Assembly: GCF_014636295.1 (NCBI RefSeq)
Contig: NZ_BMEC01000002.1
Span: 62,001-126,000, forward strand
Length of the DNA: 64,000 nt
Source: Marivirga lumbricoides
GTDB taxonomy: Bacteria; Bacteroidota; Bacteroidia; Cytophagales; Cyclobacteriaceae
Direction: 5' to 3'
Positions 17,118 through 26,388 of the stretch are shown here, piece after piece (position 1 is the stretch's first letter; each line of letters starts with the position of its first letter). The translations under genes were made by a program, and so were the position numbers. The notes below the pieces were generated by a model. The model was not told the origin of the DNA. It did no database searches and saw only the letters and a list, made by a program, of their open reading frames with translations.

Positions 17118-18500
17118 TAATCCTTTAAAATTAGCGGGGAAATAAATATAATCTCTACCCTCCAATATTTCCAGTCCCATCGGGCCGAAACCATGGTAGC
17201 AACCAAGCTGAATGGTTTACAAAATCCCGTAGGGATGATATTTCATAATAACGTAGCTTAATGAATATTACAGGTGTATAATGTCGTCCTTACAGGACTG
17301 TATAGCATGGTAAGTTTATATTTACCATAATACCACCTCTACGAGGTTTTAGAAGGCATTTCACGTTAGCCATGTCGTGTCTCACGAAACATTATTTAAG
17401 CCATCTCAGCCATTTTTCTTGTCTCACGATGCATTTCAGCTGCTCTTAGCTTGCTTACATATGAGGTCAAAGAATTTAACCATAGTGTATCAGAGCGACC
17501 AGTCCCAGCGGGACGAAACTATGGTAGCAATTAATGTGATAGAATTTCTAAATCCCAGCACGATGACAGTTGAAGTTGGAAGGAGAAAAGTGTAAGTATA
17601 ATATCGTCCTTACAGGACTTTAAATTATTGTAAGTTTATATTACCATCATGCCACCTCTACGAGGTTTTGGACCATAGGCATTTCACGTTAGCCATGTTT
17701 CGTGTCACACGAAACATTATTTAAGCCATCTCAGCCATGCTTCGTGTCTCACGAAGCATTTCAGCTGCTCTTAGCTTGCTTACATATGAGGTCACAGAAT
17801 TTAACCATGGTGTATCAGAGCTATCAGTCCCAGCGGGACGAAACTATGGTAGCAACCAAGTTGAATAAGGTTAAATCCCGTAGGGATGACATTTCATAAG
17901 AACGTAGCTTAATAAATATTGAGGAGATATAATGTCCTCCCTACAGGACTGTAAAGCATGGTAAGTTCATATTACCATAATACCACCTCTACGAGGTTTT
18001 AGACCATGGGCATTTCACGTTAGCCATGTTTCGTGTCTCACGAAACATTATTTAAGCCATCTCAGCCATTTTTCTTGTCTCACGATACATTTCAGATGCT
18101 CTTAGCTTGCTTACATATGAGGTCAAAGAATTTAACCATAGTGTATCAGAGCGACCAGTCCCAGCGGGACGAAACTATGGTAGCAGCTAAGTTGAATAAG
18201 GTTAAATCCCGTAGGGATGACATTTCATAAGAACGTAGCTTAATAAATATTGAGGAGATATAATGTCGTCCTTACAGGACTGTATAATATAACATGGTAA
18301 GTCTATATTACCACAATACCACCTCTACGAGGTTGTGAGCATCCTACATTGAAAATAGCCGGCTCCTAAGCCGAAAAAGTGTTAAGACCTCTAATTAGCA
18401 TCTTATATTTGATGATTTTACGTATTCTGTGATGAGATATAAAATAATATTTAGGCAAAAAAAAGAGGCGATCCATTTAAGACAGCCTCTTCTTTGATAA
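17118..18500. repeat. Tandem array of four hairpin modules, period about 328 bp
   Basis: Four copies of a core of about 175 bp begin near 17171, 17499, 17824 and 18155 (spacings 328, 325 and 331), separated by three spacers of about 150 bp. Each core is a series of 13-bp mini-palindromes with 5-bp stems and 3-base loops: GTCCC-AGC-GGGAC, ATCCC-GTA-GGGAT, GTCCT-TAC-AGGAC and ACCTC-TAC-GAGGT, plus ATGGTAA...TTACCAT. Spacers contain GTTTCGTG-TCT-CACGAAAC. The second core is partly decayed. The right end (18421-18500) matches that of the single-module element at 2.45 kb and ends in a hairpin, AAGAGGC/GCCTCTT. The whole lies between convergent genes and contains no convincing gene. Confidence 0.88.
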
Positions 18501-18519
18501 AGCACACTTAACTATTCGA

Positions 18520-20229
18520 TCACCGCACTACATTCACACCACCTTTTTGCTCATACACACGAGTATCATTTTGCTCTGTACTTCTAAAGTTTATCACATA
18601 AGCATAAAGTCCCATAGGCACTTGCTTACCGGAAAAATCTGTAGCATCCCATTGGAAATTTTTATCCTTGGACTCGTAAACGATAGTTCCCCATCTATTG
18701 AAAATGATGATCTGAAATTCACCTACATATTCATTAGGGAAAACGCTGAAAGTCCTGTTGGCTGCAATGCTTCCATTGGGACGAATAGCATTAGGAGCAA
18801 AAACCTTTGGTTTACAATCTTCCAGAACTCTGGTGCTGATATTAAACTCACAGCCAGCTGCAGTTAATCTTACACTGTACACACCAGGCTGGTTAGCAAT
18901 TACTGTTCTGCTGGTAGATGTTGTACCGTTGGGTAATGTCCATTGATAAGAGCCAAAAGAACCCGGATCCAGGATAACTGATCTTTCAGTTTCCCTCCCT
19001 GTAGTACAAATAAAGTAAGTATCTTCAATGGTTGGAGCAAAAACCTCCTGCACAGTTAGCGCACGGGTAATTACCACAGGGTCACAACCTCCGGGTCCCT
19101 GATCAGTTACTGTTAAAGTATAAGTACCAGATTCTACAATGTTCCACTCTAAAGTAGTTTGAGAAGGATCTATTGTAGGAATGATAGTTCCCTGACTATT
19201 AGTTAAATTAATAAGGTAATTTCCACTGGCACCACTAACTGAGCCTATTAAAAGAATAGAACCATCCTCACAATTAGTTTCAGAATTTAAAGTGGCAGTA
19301 AGAGGTTCATAAATAGTATTGACAGCTACAGATAAAGTGTCTGCACAACTAACATTCCCTCTAGGATAAGCAGCTACTCTATAAGTTCCAGGCTGGTTAA
19401 CAGCAATGGTTTGACCTTGTGCACCATTGCTCCAGGAAAAGGTAAAATCTGCAGGATTACCTGAACTTAAAATGGCTGTTAACTCATTTCCACCTTCACA
19501 GTTAATTTCGTTTTCAATATCAATTAATTCTGCTGATTGAGTGAGTTCCACTGTAATATCCGCAATAACAGGGCATAATGTTCCATCAGTTGCTTCCACT
19601 GTATAAGTTCCGGCAGAAACAGCATTGGGATTTGCAGGGTTTGGTGTAATGGCGTAAGTAAGGCTTGAATTAACAGACTCTAAATAGCCTTGTAAATCGT
19701 ACGTAGTTCCACAATCGAACACATTATCATCCGGATTGAAGTCCACAGAATCCGGTAATACAATGGTAAAATCAGTTACTCCTAAACAACCCGCACCATT
19801 GTTATCAATTACTTCAATGCTGTAGGTTCCTTCAACCAGATCAGGAACAGTAAACGTTTGAGATGTTGAGGTTCCATTATCCACAATACCGCCAGACTGA
19901 TCAATGATTTCCCAAACAAAATTAGCAGTAGGAGTACCCGTTCCTGCTATAATATCTACGTCTATCTCATTTAAGTCACAGTCTGCAGGAGATTGCTGGT
20001 CAACACTTACACTAAAATCTGTATTAGAAAGTGCAACAGTTTCTGTACTTGTACATAAAGTAAGGTTGTCTGTAATGGTAATATTGTAAGTACCCGCAGC
20101 CAGACCCTGAGCAGTTCGGGTATCATCCGGAATGCTGGTTGGGCCATTCCAGCTTATAGAATAATCACCAGAGCCTCCTAAACCATTAATTTCTATAGTT
20201 CCATCGGCACCGGAACAAGTAGGACTCAC
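18520..20229 (-). CDS. T9SS type B sorting-domain protein, C-terminal part (after frameshift)
   Basis: This frame holds the C-terminal third of a very large secreted protein. It has repeated Ig-like/SprB-type domains (GTYNITITDN, GTYSIEVIDN, GTYTLTVTDQ patterns) and ends with the gliding-motility-associated type B sorting domain: FAPNAIRPNG, FNRWGTIVYES, WDATDFSGKQVPMGLYAYVI. The given start is a GTG codon, but the same frame continues upstream to about 20346 with sensible sequence (IPDPLDPNCFAEDEVEI), so this is not a natural start. Removing one G from the run at 20345-20349 joins it to the gene at 20327-23680, giving one product of about 1,719 residues. It would be secreted through T9SS to the cell surface. 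Confidence 0.85.
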   Translation of the reverse strand: MSPTCSGADGTIEINGLGGSGDYSISWNGPTSIPDDTRTAQGLAAGTYNITITDNLTLCTSTETVALSNTDFSVSVDQQSPADCDLNEIDVDIIAGTGTPTANFVWEIIDQSGGIVDNGTSTSQTFTVPDLVEGTYSIEVIDNNGAGCLGVTDFTIVLPDSVDFNPDDNVFDCGTTYDLQGYLESVNSSLTYAITPNPANPNAVSAGTYTVEATDGTLCPVIADITVELTQSAELIDIENEINCEGGNELTAILSSGNPADFTFSWSNGAQGQTIAVNQPGTYRVAAYPRGNVSCADTLSVAVNTIYEPLTATLNSETNCEDGSILLIGSVSGASGNYLINLTNSQGTIIPTIDPSQTTLEWNIVESGTYTLTVTDQGPGGCDPVVITRALTVQEVFAPTIEDTYFICTTGRETERSVILDPGSFGSYQWTLPNGTTSTSRTVIANQPGVYSVRLTAAGCEFNISTRVLEDCKPKVFAPNAIRPNGSIAANRTFSVFPNEYVGEFQIIIFNRWGTIVYESKDKNFQWDATDFSGKQVPMGLYAYVINFRSTEQNDTRVYEQKGGVNVVR

Positions 20230-20326
20230 AGTATTTATAACACTTATTTCAGGTGTTTCATTTACAGTAATTTCAACTTCATCCTCTGCAAAACAATTAG
20301 GGTCAAGAGGATCCGGAATCTCTACC

Positions 20327-23300
20327 CTAATAATGAAAATACCTGGGGGTAGCAGTGTTTACATTAAAATTCTGACCTGTAGCAGACTGTAAAACGTCAT
20401 CTACATACCATCTATAATTGTTAGCATTAACACCTGCGTTTAGTCTTAGTGTCTCATCCTGACACACACTTTGGTCTTCTCCTATATTTACTTCATATGG
20501 AGGCCCCACTGCAATATCAACGCTTGAGGTACAACCAGCTGCACTGGTTACTACTACAGAATATAGTCCATCTTCAGTTATTGAAATAGTTCTGGTAGTA
20601 TCTCCGGTACTCCATAAATAGGTGTGACCCGGTTCGTCAACAATTTCTTCTCCTAAAACCAATGTGTCGCCACAGAATACTCTCGGGCTCACCACCTGGC
20701 TTACATCAGGGCTTGCAAAAATTTCTATATTTTCAACCAGCAACTCATCATAACCGCATTGGTTTGTTATTCGTAATGCTACTTCATACCTGCCAGGTGC
20801 TAATTCAACATCCACCGTATCATTCTGCTGATTAGAGGTGTAAACACTTGCCGTGCTACCTACCGGAGTAATGGTCCAATTGAATACATCAAAATTGGTT
20901 TTTCCGCTACCTTCTAAAATTACAGGTTCAGAAGAACAGTTTGCAATTACATTTATGGAAGGTTCTTGTGTAGGTGTAGATATATTCTGTACAAAATTAG
21001 GTAAACCTAGGCGACTGATTCTGCCAGCCAAATTAAATGGTTGAAGTGTAGCCGCTAAATTATCTCCATTTTCCGGCAAAAAGCGCAGGTCTGGTGATCC
21101 AATCGTATAAACATCAGGGCTATTATTAGCTGCAATGTATAACTGACCATCAGGACCGGTTTGAATAGCGCCAGCTTCAAAATCTAAATCAGCCACTGTA
21201 ATACTATCAGGATTCTGAATATCTTCTATTGTGTAATCATCATCAACAGGAATTTGAACCAATTTAGAATTAACACCATCTCTTAATGTAGCATATAAAA
21301 AATTAGTACTTGGAGAGAACTCAAGTCCATAGACTTCTCCTCCAAAATTTATATCAATAAGAGCTGTCTCCCAATTTTCATCCAGGCTGTCCAACCTTAA
21401 AAAATCCACAAACGCTCCTCCAGAATTATAAGCCTGTGCTACTTTTTCTCCCCCTGCAGCATATTTTAAATACCCTGTAGCTGACTGATCTGAAATATAA
21501 GTACTTCCTTCCGAAATATATTCCGCAGCATTAATACCACGGTCATTAACAGTGTAGCGTCTGTAAGAATTACTTCCCAGTTCGTGCGTCAAAACATCGG
21601 TATTTTGAGTACCCTGAGCTGCTATTTTTTCTGTGGATTTAGAGTAAATTTTCCTGTTTTTCAATACTACATCTCCCAGGCCATTGTTTAATTTCATATC
21701 TACCAAGGCATAGGAAAAAGCACTGGTGTCATTAGAAACATCGTCAGCCACAAAAATGTAATATAACGAAGGGTCTGCTCCATGCGCCACTGCCAAAACA
21801 CCCTGAGAAGCTAAAGGATCACCTCCCAAACCAGTTCCATTTGCCATTACATTATGCTCTGAATCCCATATAACATCTCCATTAGTATAAAAAAGCAATT
21901 CTCCGTTATCATCAGATACTGTAGCACATCCTTCTTCAGCTTCTATCACCCCGTCTGTGACAGCCTCAGGCCCATTTTCTCCGTTAAAATCAATACCTGC
22001 CCCATCTCCAAAATACCAAAAATTGGCTCCTTGTTTTTCTTCTTCAAAGAGTGTTAACACAAATGAAGCTGTAACGGTACAATTACCGACAGTAACCGCA
22101 GCTGAGTAAGTACCTGATTCCAAAAAAGTGGCCGTCCCATCAGCGTTAATAGTAAATTTAGTAGGATCAGGGTTAATCCAGGTGATATTGTCCGGCTCCG
22201 ACTGATCACTTAATGTGGGCCCGTAGTTTTCCAGCGGAAGCTCACAAACTGTTGTATCCTGTAATTGTACCTCGGCAGTAAAGGCATCAATCTGCACTAA
22301 AGAGGAATCTATAAATATATTCCCTCCTGAATTTACTGTAAGCACAACATTAAAAGAGCCTGCTTCCTCAAAAACTACATTAGGACTAATGGCATCAGAA
22401 GTTGTTCCATTTCCAAAATCCCAGCTGATCTCTGTTATGTCATCCAGAGCAGAATAGTCAGCAAAAAAAGACACTGGATTATTTTGGCAGATAGGGTTAT
22501 TGAGTCTTGTATCGTACCAATCAAAGCTAACAGTTCCATCAATAACGGCAGGAGGTGCAATATTGGGAAGATTATTAGCCTGTCCGAAAACTGTGTTATT
22601 GAAAAGATCCCATTCTACTCTTACAGAATCCGCAATAGAATCTGCCTGGGTAATTCGGCTGAGTCTGCTTGAAGAACCATCACCATATAAAAAGTAAAGC
22701 AATCCGTCAGGTCCGTTCTTTAAGGCTTTAGCCTCAGCTATTGAGCGATTGAGAATAGAGGTATTAGTTGTGCTATCAGGATTGAATTGAAAAATCCTTC
22801 CTGTATTTGTGGTGGGGTTATTTCTGCTATAATATAAATTTCTACCTCCTGCAGACCACTCCACATCAGTAATCAATTGATTTACAGCACCGGAATTAGC
22901 AATGATCTCCTCATTCTGAAATATTAAATTGAGAGGATCAGTAGTATCAAGTGTTAAAAGAATAATGTTTTTAGGACTTCCCGCTACGTTTTCTGAAGAC
23001 AAAGCTAATTCTAAAATATCGCTTTGAGGATCCCTTACAGATATGTTGTTTACTGCAAAAGGAACTGAGAAATTATGGCTGCTGACAATTGTAATGGTAC
23101 CGTCATTTTCAACCTGAGCCAGCTGAAGTTCATTTAAGCTAGTGTTTTCAAATAATAAAAAATAATTATCCCCGGCTTTAAAACTTTTTACCATCTGGGA
23201 AAGGTTATTGAAACCTGTTCCTATGGCTGCTGAGTTCACTTCACCAAACTGCCCAGCAGCAAGATCTACTGCAACATAAGACAATGCTCTTCCCGCAGTA

Positions 23301-23680
23301 ATAAAATAAACATAATATGTATTGTCATCAGCAATGGGAGAAGGAACTATTGCCACAGGGTGCCTCAGGCTATTATCACCACCAATACCTGTACCTCCCG
23401 GAATAGCCGTATGATTTTTTCCATATATGATTTCCCCATCCGAATAAAATAACAATTGACCATCAACAGCATTGGCGGCAACTGCTGAGCCATTATTGCC
23501 AAACGGCACGGTTTGATTATCGATGGAAAGCGCGTTCCTGCCAGCGTTTCTTTCAAACTGGATCGCTTGAGGTGTATTACCAAAATACCAGAACGACTCT
23601 GAAAATTCTTGAGCTGAAAGATTTATAGTAGCACACAGAAAGAAAAATAGAATTCCGGCCTTCTTTGTAAAATGATTCAT
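20327..23680 (-). CDS. Large PKD-domain T9SS surface protein, N-terminal part (frameshifted)
   Basis: This 1,117-residue frame begins with a signal peptide (MNHFTKKAGILFFFLCATINLSAQ). Two related beta-propeller-like regions start with FWYFGNTPQAIQF and FWYFGDGAGIDFNG; each has a GELLFYTNGDVIW-type repeat. A PKD domain lies between them (FADYSALDDITEISWDFGNGTT), and further Ig/PKD modules follow. The frame ends abruptly after NVNTATP with an unrelated tail (RYFHY) caused by a run of five G at 20345-20349. Four G would restore the frame to the T9SS type B domain. The gene is divergent from a PorP/SprF gene, as expected for an adhesin and its secretion partner. Confidence 0.9.
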   Translation of the reverse strand: MNHFTKKAGILFFFLCATINLSAQEFSESFWYFGNTPQAIQFERNAGRNALSIDNQTVPFGNNGSAVAANAVDGQLLFYSDGEIIYGKNHTAIPGGTGIGGDNSLRHPVAIVPSPIADDNTYYVYFITAGRALSYVAVDLAAGQFGEVNSAAIGTGFNNLSQMVKSFKAGDNYFLLFENTSLNELQLAQVENDGTITIVSSHNFSVPFAVNNISVRDPQSDILELALSSENVAGSPKNIILLTLDTTDPLNLIFQNEEIIANSGAVNQLITDVEWSAGGRNLYYSRNNPTTNTGRIFQFNPDSTTNTSILNRSIAEAKALKNGPDGLLYFLYGDGSSSRLSRITQADSIADSVRVEWDLFNNTVFGQANNLPNIAPPAVIDGTVSFDWYDTRLNNPICQNNPVSFFADYSALDDITEISWDFGNGTTSDAISPNVVFEEAGSFNVVLTVNSGGNIFIDSSLVQIDAFTAEVQLQDTTVCELPLENYGPTLSDQSEPDNITWINPDPTKFTINADGTATFLESGTYSAAVTVGNCTVTASFVLTLFEEEKQGANFWYFGDGAGIDFNGENGPEAVTDGVIEAEEGCATVSDDNGELLFYTNGDVIWDSEHNVMANGTGLGGDPLASQGVLAVAHGADPSLYYIFVADDVSNDTSAFSYALVDMKLNNGLGDVVLKNRKIYSKSTEKIAAQGTQNTDVLTHELGSNSYRRYTVNDRGINAAEYISEGSTYISDQSATGYLKYAAGGEKVAQAYNSGGAFVDFLRLDSLDENWETALIDINFGGEVYGLEFSPSTNFLYATLRDGVNSKLVQIPVDDDYTIEDIQNPDSITVADLDFEAGAIQTGPDGQLYIAANNSPDVYTIGSPDLRFLPENGDNLAATLQPFNLAGRISRLGLPNFVQNISTPTQEPSINVIANCSSEPVILEGSGKTNFDVFNWTITPVGSTASVYTSNQQNDTVDVELAPGRYEVALRITNQCGYDELLVENIEIFASPDVSQVVSPRVFCGDTLVLGEEIVDEPGHTYLWSTGDTTRTISITEDGLYSVVVTSAAGCTSSVDIAVGPPYEVNIGEDQSVCQDETLRLNAGVNANNYRWYVDDVLQSATGQNFNVNTATPRYFHY

Positions 23681-23901
23681 ATACTGAATTATTGAATATT
23701 GTTAATGATAAACGCTAGCTGTCAGGGTTTAATTTTTTAATCCGACAAAAATATATTATTCTGATATTATTATCGTTTATTCGCAGTATCGAAATTACTA
23801 AATAAAACCGTAAAGATTTAAGAAACTTACTTTGTTTTCAGAGATGTAAGTTTTTTCATGTGTTTTATTTATTTTAACATTACGCTTTCTGAGTTATTTT
23901 A

Positions 23902-23909
23902 TATCTTTC
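23902..23909 (+). promoter_or_regulatory. Possible -7 box for the PorP/SprF gene
   Basis: TATCTTTC matches seven of eight positions of TAnnTTTG and ends 10 bp before the ATG at 23920. No clear -33 TTG is seen. The rest of the 240-bp divergent intergenic region (23681-23919) is AT-rich and shows nothing else. Confidence 0.3.
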
Positions 23910-23919
23910 GAGAATTTTG

Positions 23920-24984
23920 ATGAATATTTATATTGTGCGTAAAATATTAAAAACGGAGTTTCTTATTGTAAAGGCAAGTATTATTTGCCTGTGCTGTTTG
24001 TTCCAAACGGAGCTAAAAGCTCAAGACCCACAATTTTCTCAGTTTTATGCTGCCCCTCTTTACCTAAACCCGGCATTTGCAGGTAACACGCAGATGAGCA
24101 GATTTGGGATCAACTACAGAAACCAATGGCCCAGCATTGATGCAAACTTCACTACCTATTCCGCTTATTTCGATCATTATTTTGACAGAATAAGAAGCGG
24201 TGTAGGATTAATTGTAACCCGAGATCAGGAAGGGATTGTAGGGCTAAGGTCTACTTCAGTAGGAGCACAATATGCTTACCAGTTACGTTTAACTGACAAA
24301 TTAACTTTCCGGCCAGGAACCCAGGTAGCTTATTATAACAGGAACCTTAACTTTGACAGGCTTACCTTCGGAGACCAGTGGAATCCTGAAACGCAAAGCT
24401 TTGAAAACCCAACGGGTGAAGCTGCTACAGGACAAAGCAAAAACTTTATTGACCTCTCTTTTGGAGGAGTTTTATATTCCGATAGATTTTGGTTCGGCTA
24501 CTCTGTCTTCCATTTAAATCAGCCTAATCAATCTATATTGGGAGAAGAAAGCAAGTTACCAATGAAGCATTCATTTCATTTGGGTTACAAAATCCCTTTA
24601 AATGTTGGCTATGGAAGAATTGGCTACACCAAAGATGGGGATGAAAGAAGTATTACCCCTACTGCACAATATAAAATGCAAGGTGGATTTGAGCAGTTAG
24701 ATTTAGGTGTGTATGGTACTCTGGAACCTATGGTTGTAGGTTTATGGTACCGCGGAATACCATTTAATGCTCCCAATGGGTTCAATGGTTCTGAATCTAT
24801 TGTAATGTTAGTAGGTTACGCCTACAACAGGCTATCTGTTGGTTACAGCTTTGATTATACTTTATCTGATCTTGGCATCAGAAGTGGTGGAGCTCATGAG
24901 ATTTCTATCTCCTACGTATTATCCTTAACTGATCCACGCAGACCACCTGCGGATAAACTTAGAATTCCCTGCCCTAAATTCTAG
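23920..24984 (+). CDS. PorP/SprF family type IX secretion membrane protein
   Basis: This 354-residue outer-membrane beta-barrel protein has a signal peptide followed by the typical mature start QDPQFSQFYAAPLYLNPAFAG, the hallmark of PorP/SprF. Further family features are GINYRNQWP, GVGLIVTRDQEG and the C-terminal YNRLSVGYSFDYTLSDLG...GAHEISISY. SprF-type proteins are needed to deliver or anchor T9SS type B adhesins. The gene is divergent from the large type B protein and precedes a Ste24 protease by 5 bp. A TTG three bases upstream could also serve as start; the ATG at 23920 is preferred. Confidence 0.95.
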   Translation: MNIYIVRKILKTEFLIVKASIICLCCLFQTELKAQDPQFSQFYAAPLYLNPAFAGNTQMSRFGINYRNQWPSIDANFTTYSAYFDHYFDRIRSGVGLIVTRDQEGIVGLRSTSVGAQYAYQLRLTDKLTFRPGTQVAYYNRNLNFDRLTFGDQWNPETQSFENPTGEAATGQSKNFIDLSFGGVLYSDRFWFGYSVFHLNQPNQSILGEESKLPMKHSFHLGYKIPLNVGYGRIGYTKDGDERSITPTAQYKMQGGFEQLDLGVYGTLEPMVVGLWYRGIPFNAPNGFNGSESIVMLVGYAYNRLSVGYSFDYTLSDLGIRSGGAHEISISYVLSLTDPRRPPADKLRIPCPKF

Positions 24985-24989
24985 CATTT

Positions 24990-26237
24990 ATGCATTTTAC
25001 GTCAGAACAGTTTCTTACAATTATATTAGTAATTGTAAGTTCGGAATATATATTAACCACTTTAGTAGATTGGCTAAACTTAAGAAAGAAAAGTGCAGGC
25101 TTACCTGCTGAGTTGAAAGACATATATAGTGAGAAGCAATATACTAAAGCTTTAGCCTACCAGCGGGCAAATACAAATTTTGGGTTAGTAAGTGGACTCT
25201 TTAGCTTTGCCTTAATTATATTGGTAATAGTATTTGGCGTCTTTGGTATATTAGATGAGTTTGTTAGATCAAATTTTGAAACGCTAACCACACAAACCCT
25301 GGCCTTCTTCGGAATTATATTTATTGTAAATGACCTTTTAAACATTCCTTTCCAGTGGTATGCTACTTTTAGCATTGAAGAGAAATATGGTTTTAACAAA
25401 TTGACACCTGCAATTTTCTGGAAAGATAAACTAAAAGGCTATGTATTGACTGCAGTGATTGGTGGCATTTTACTCAGCCTATTAATATTCCTTATCAGCT
25501 ATTTAGGACAATCTTACTGGTGGATCTTTTGGATAGTGATTTCATTATTTATGATAGCTGCTAACTTTTTCTATACTAGCCTGATACTTCCTCTGTTTAA
25601 TAAGCTGACTCCTTTGAAGGATGGTGAGCTGAGGCAAGAGATAATGAATTATGGAAAACAGGTTAATTTCCCTATCGATAACATTTATGTAATTGACGGC
25701 TCAAAAAGATCAACAAAAGCTAATGCATTTTTTTCAGGTTTTGGGAAGAGAAAGAAAATTGTGTTGTATGACACGTTGCTTGAAAAGCATACTAATAGTG
25801 AATTGGTAGCTATTTTAGCGCATGAGGTAGGACATTATAAAAAGAAGCATACGATTTCCGGAATGTTTAGCGGAATCCTACAAATGGGGCTTATGTTGTT
25901 CTTAATGTCATTTATGATTTTTAGTCCGGAACTAAGTAAAGCTTTGGGGGCTAATCACCTAAGTTTTGCTGTCAACTTCATTGCGTTTGGTATTATTTAT
26001 ACACCGGTGAGTTTACTAATTGGCATTTTCTCTAATTATATGAGTAGAAAACATGAATTTCAGGCAGATGAATTTGCCTCAAATACTTACAAGGGGGAAG
26101 CATTGCAATCTGCCCTTAAAAAGCTTTCTGTTGATAATTTAAGCAATTTAAAACCCCATAAATTGTACGTATTCATACATTACTCACATCCTCCACTGCT
26201 TCAAAGACTTAAGGCTATTAAAAGTAGTAAATCATAA
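24990..26237 (+). CDS. Ste24-type M48 metalloprotease (CAAX prenyl protease 1 family)
   Basis: This 415-residue integral membrane zinc protease has five to seven membrane segments. The zinc motif HEVGH lies at 278-282, and the third ligand is expected at Glu356 in RKHEFQADEFA. The family architecture is complete, including the N-terminal DUF-like part with FFGIIFIVNDLLNIPFQWYATFSIEEKYGFNK. In bacteria such enzymes act in membrane protein quality control. It is only 5 bp after PorP/SprF, so the two are probably co-transcribed. A direct role in surface secretion is not shown. Confidence 0.95.
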   Translation: MHFTSEQFLTIILVIVSSEYILTTLVDWLNLRKKSAGLPAELKDIYSEKQYTKALAYQRANTNFGLVSGLFSFALIILVIVFGVFGILDEFVRSNFETLTTQTLAFFGIIFIVNDLLNIPFQWYATFSIEEKYGFNKLTPAIFWKDKLKGYVLTAVIGGILLSLLIFLISYLGQSYWWIFWIVISLFMIAANFFYTSLILPLFNKLTPLKDGELRQEIMNYGKQVNFPIDNIYVIDGSKRSTKANAFFSGFGKRKKIVLYDTLLEKHTNSELVAILAHEVGHYKKKHTISGMFSGILQMGLMLFLMSFMIFSPELSKALGANHLSFAVNFIAFGIIYTPVSLLIGIFSNYMSRKHEFQADEFASNTYKGEALQSALKKLSVDNLSNLKPHKLYVFIHYSHPPLLQRLKAIKSSKS

Positions 26238-26388
26238 TTCCTTTTATTTTAAAGAAATGCTATATATTTATGGCTAATTTGTAATTATTGTGTGTGAATT
26301 AATATAAATTAATCTATATTGATAGCACGTGTTTGTCCCAAAATGATTAAAATTCAAAAATTTAATCTTTGTTAAATTATATAATATT

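Noticed and set aside
17377-18230. Three similar ORFs of 65-72 residues inside the tandem repeat (starting at 17377, 17702 and 18033)
   Set aside because: They are translations of the hairpin modules. Module spacings are not all multiples of three, the ends differ, and the sequence conservation follows the palindromes rather than codons.
17118-18500. CRISPR array
   Set aside because: The repeat period is about 328 bp and the spacers between cores are themselves repeated; there are no cas genes nearby.
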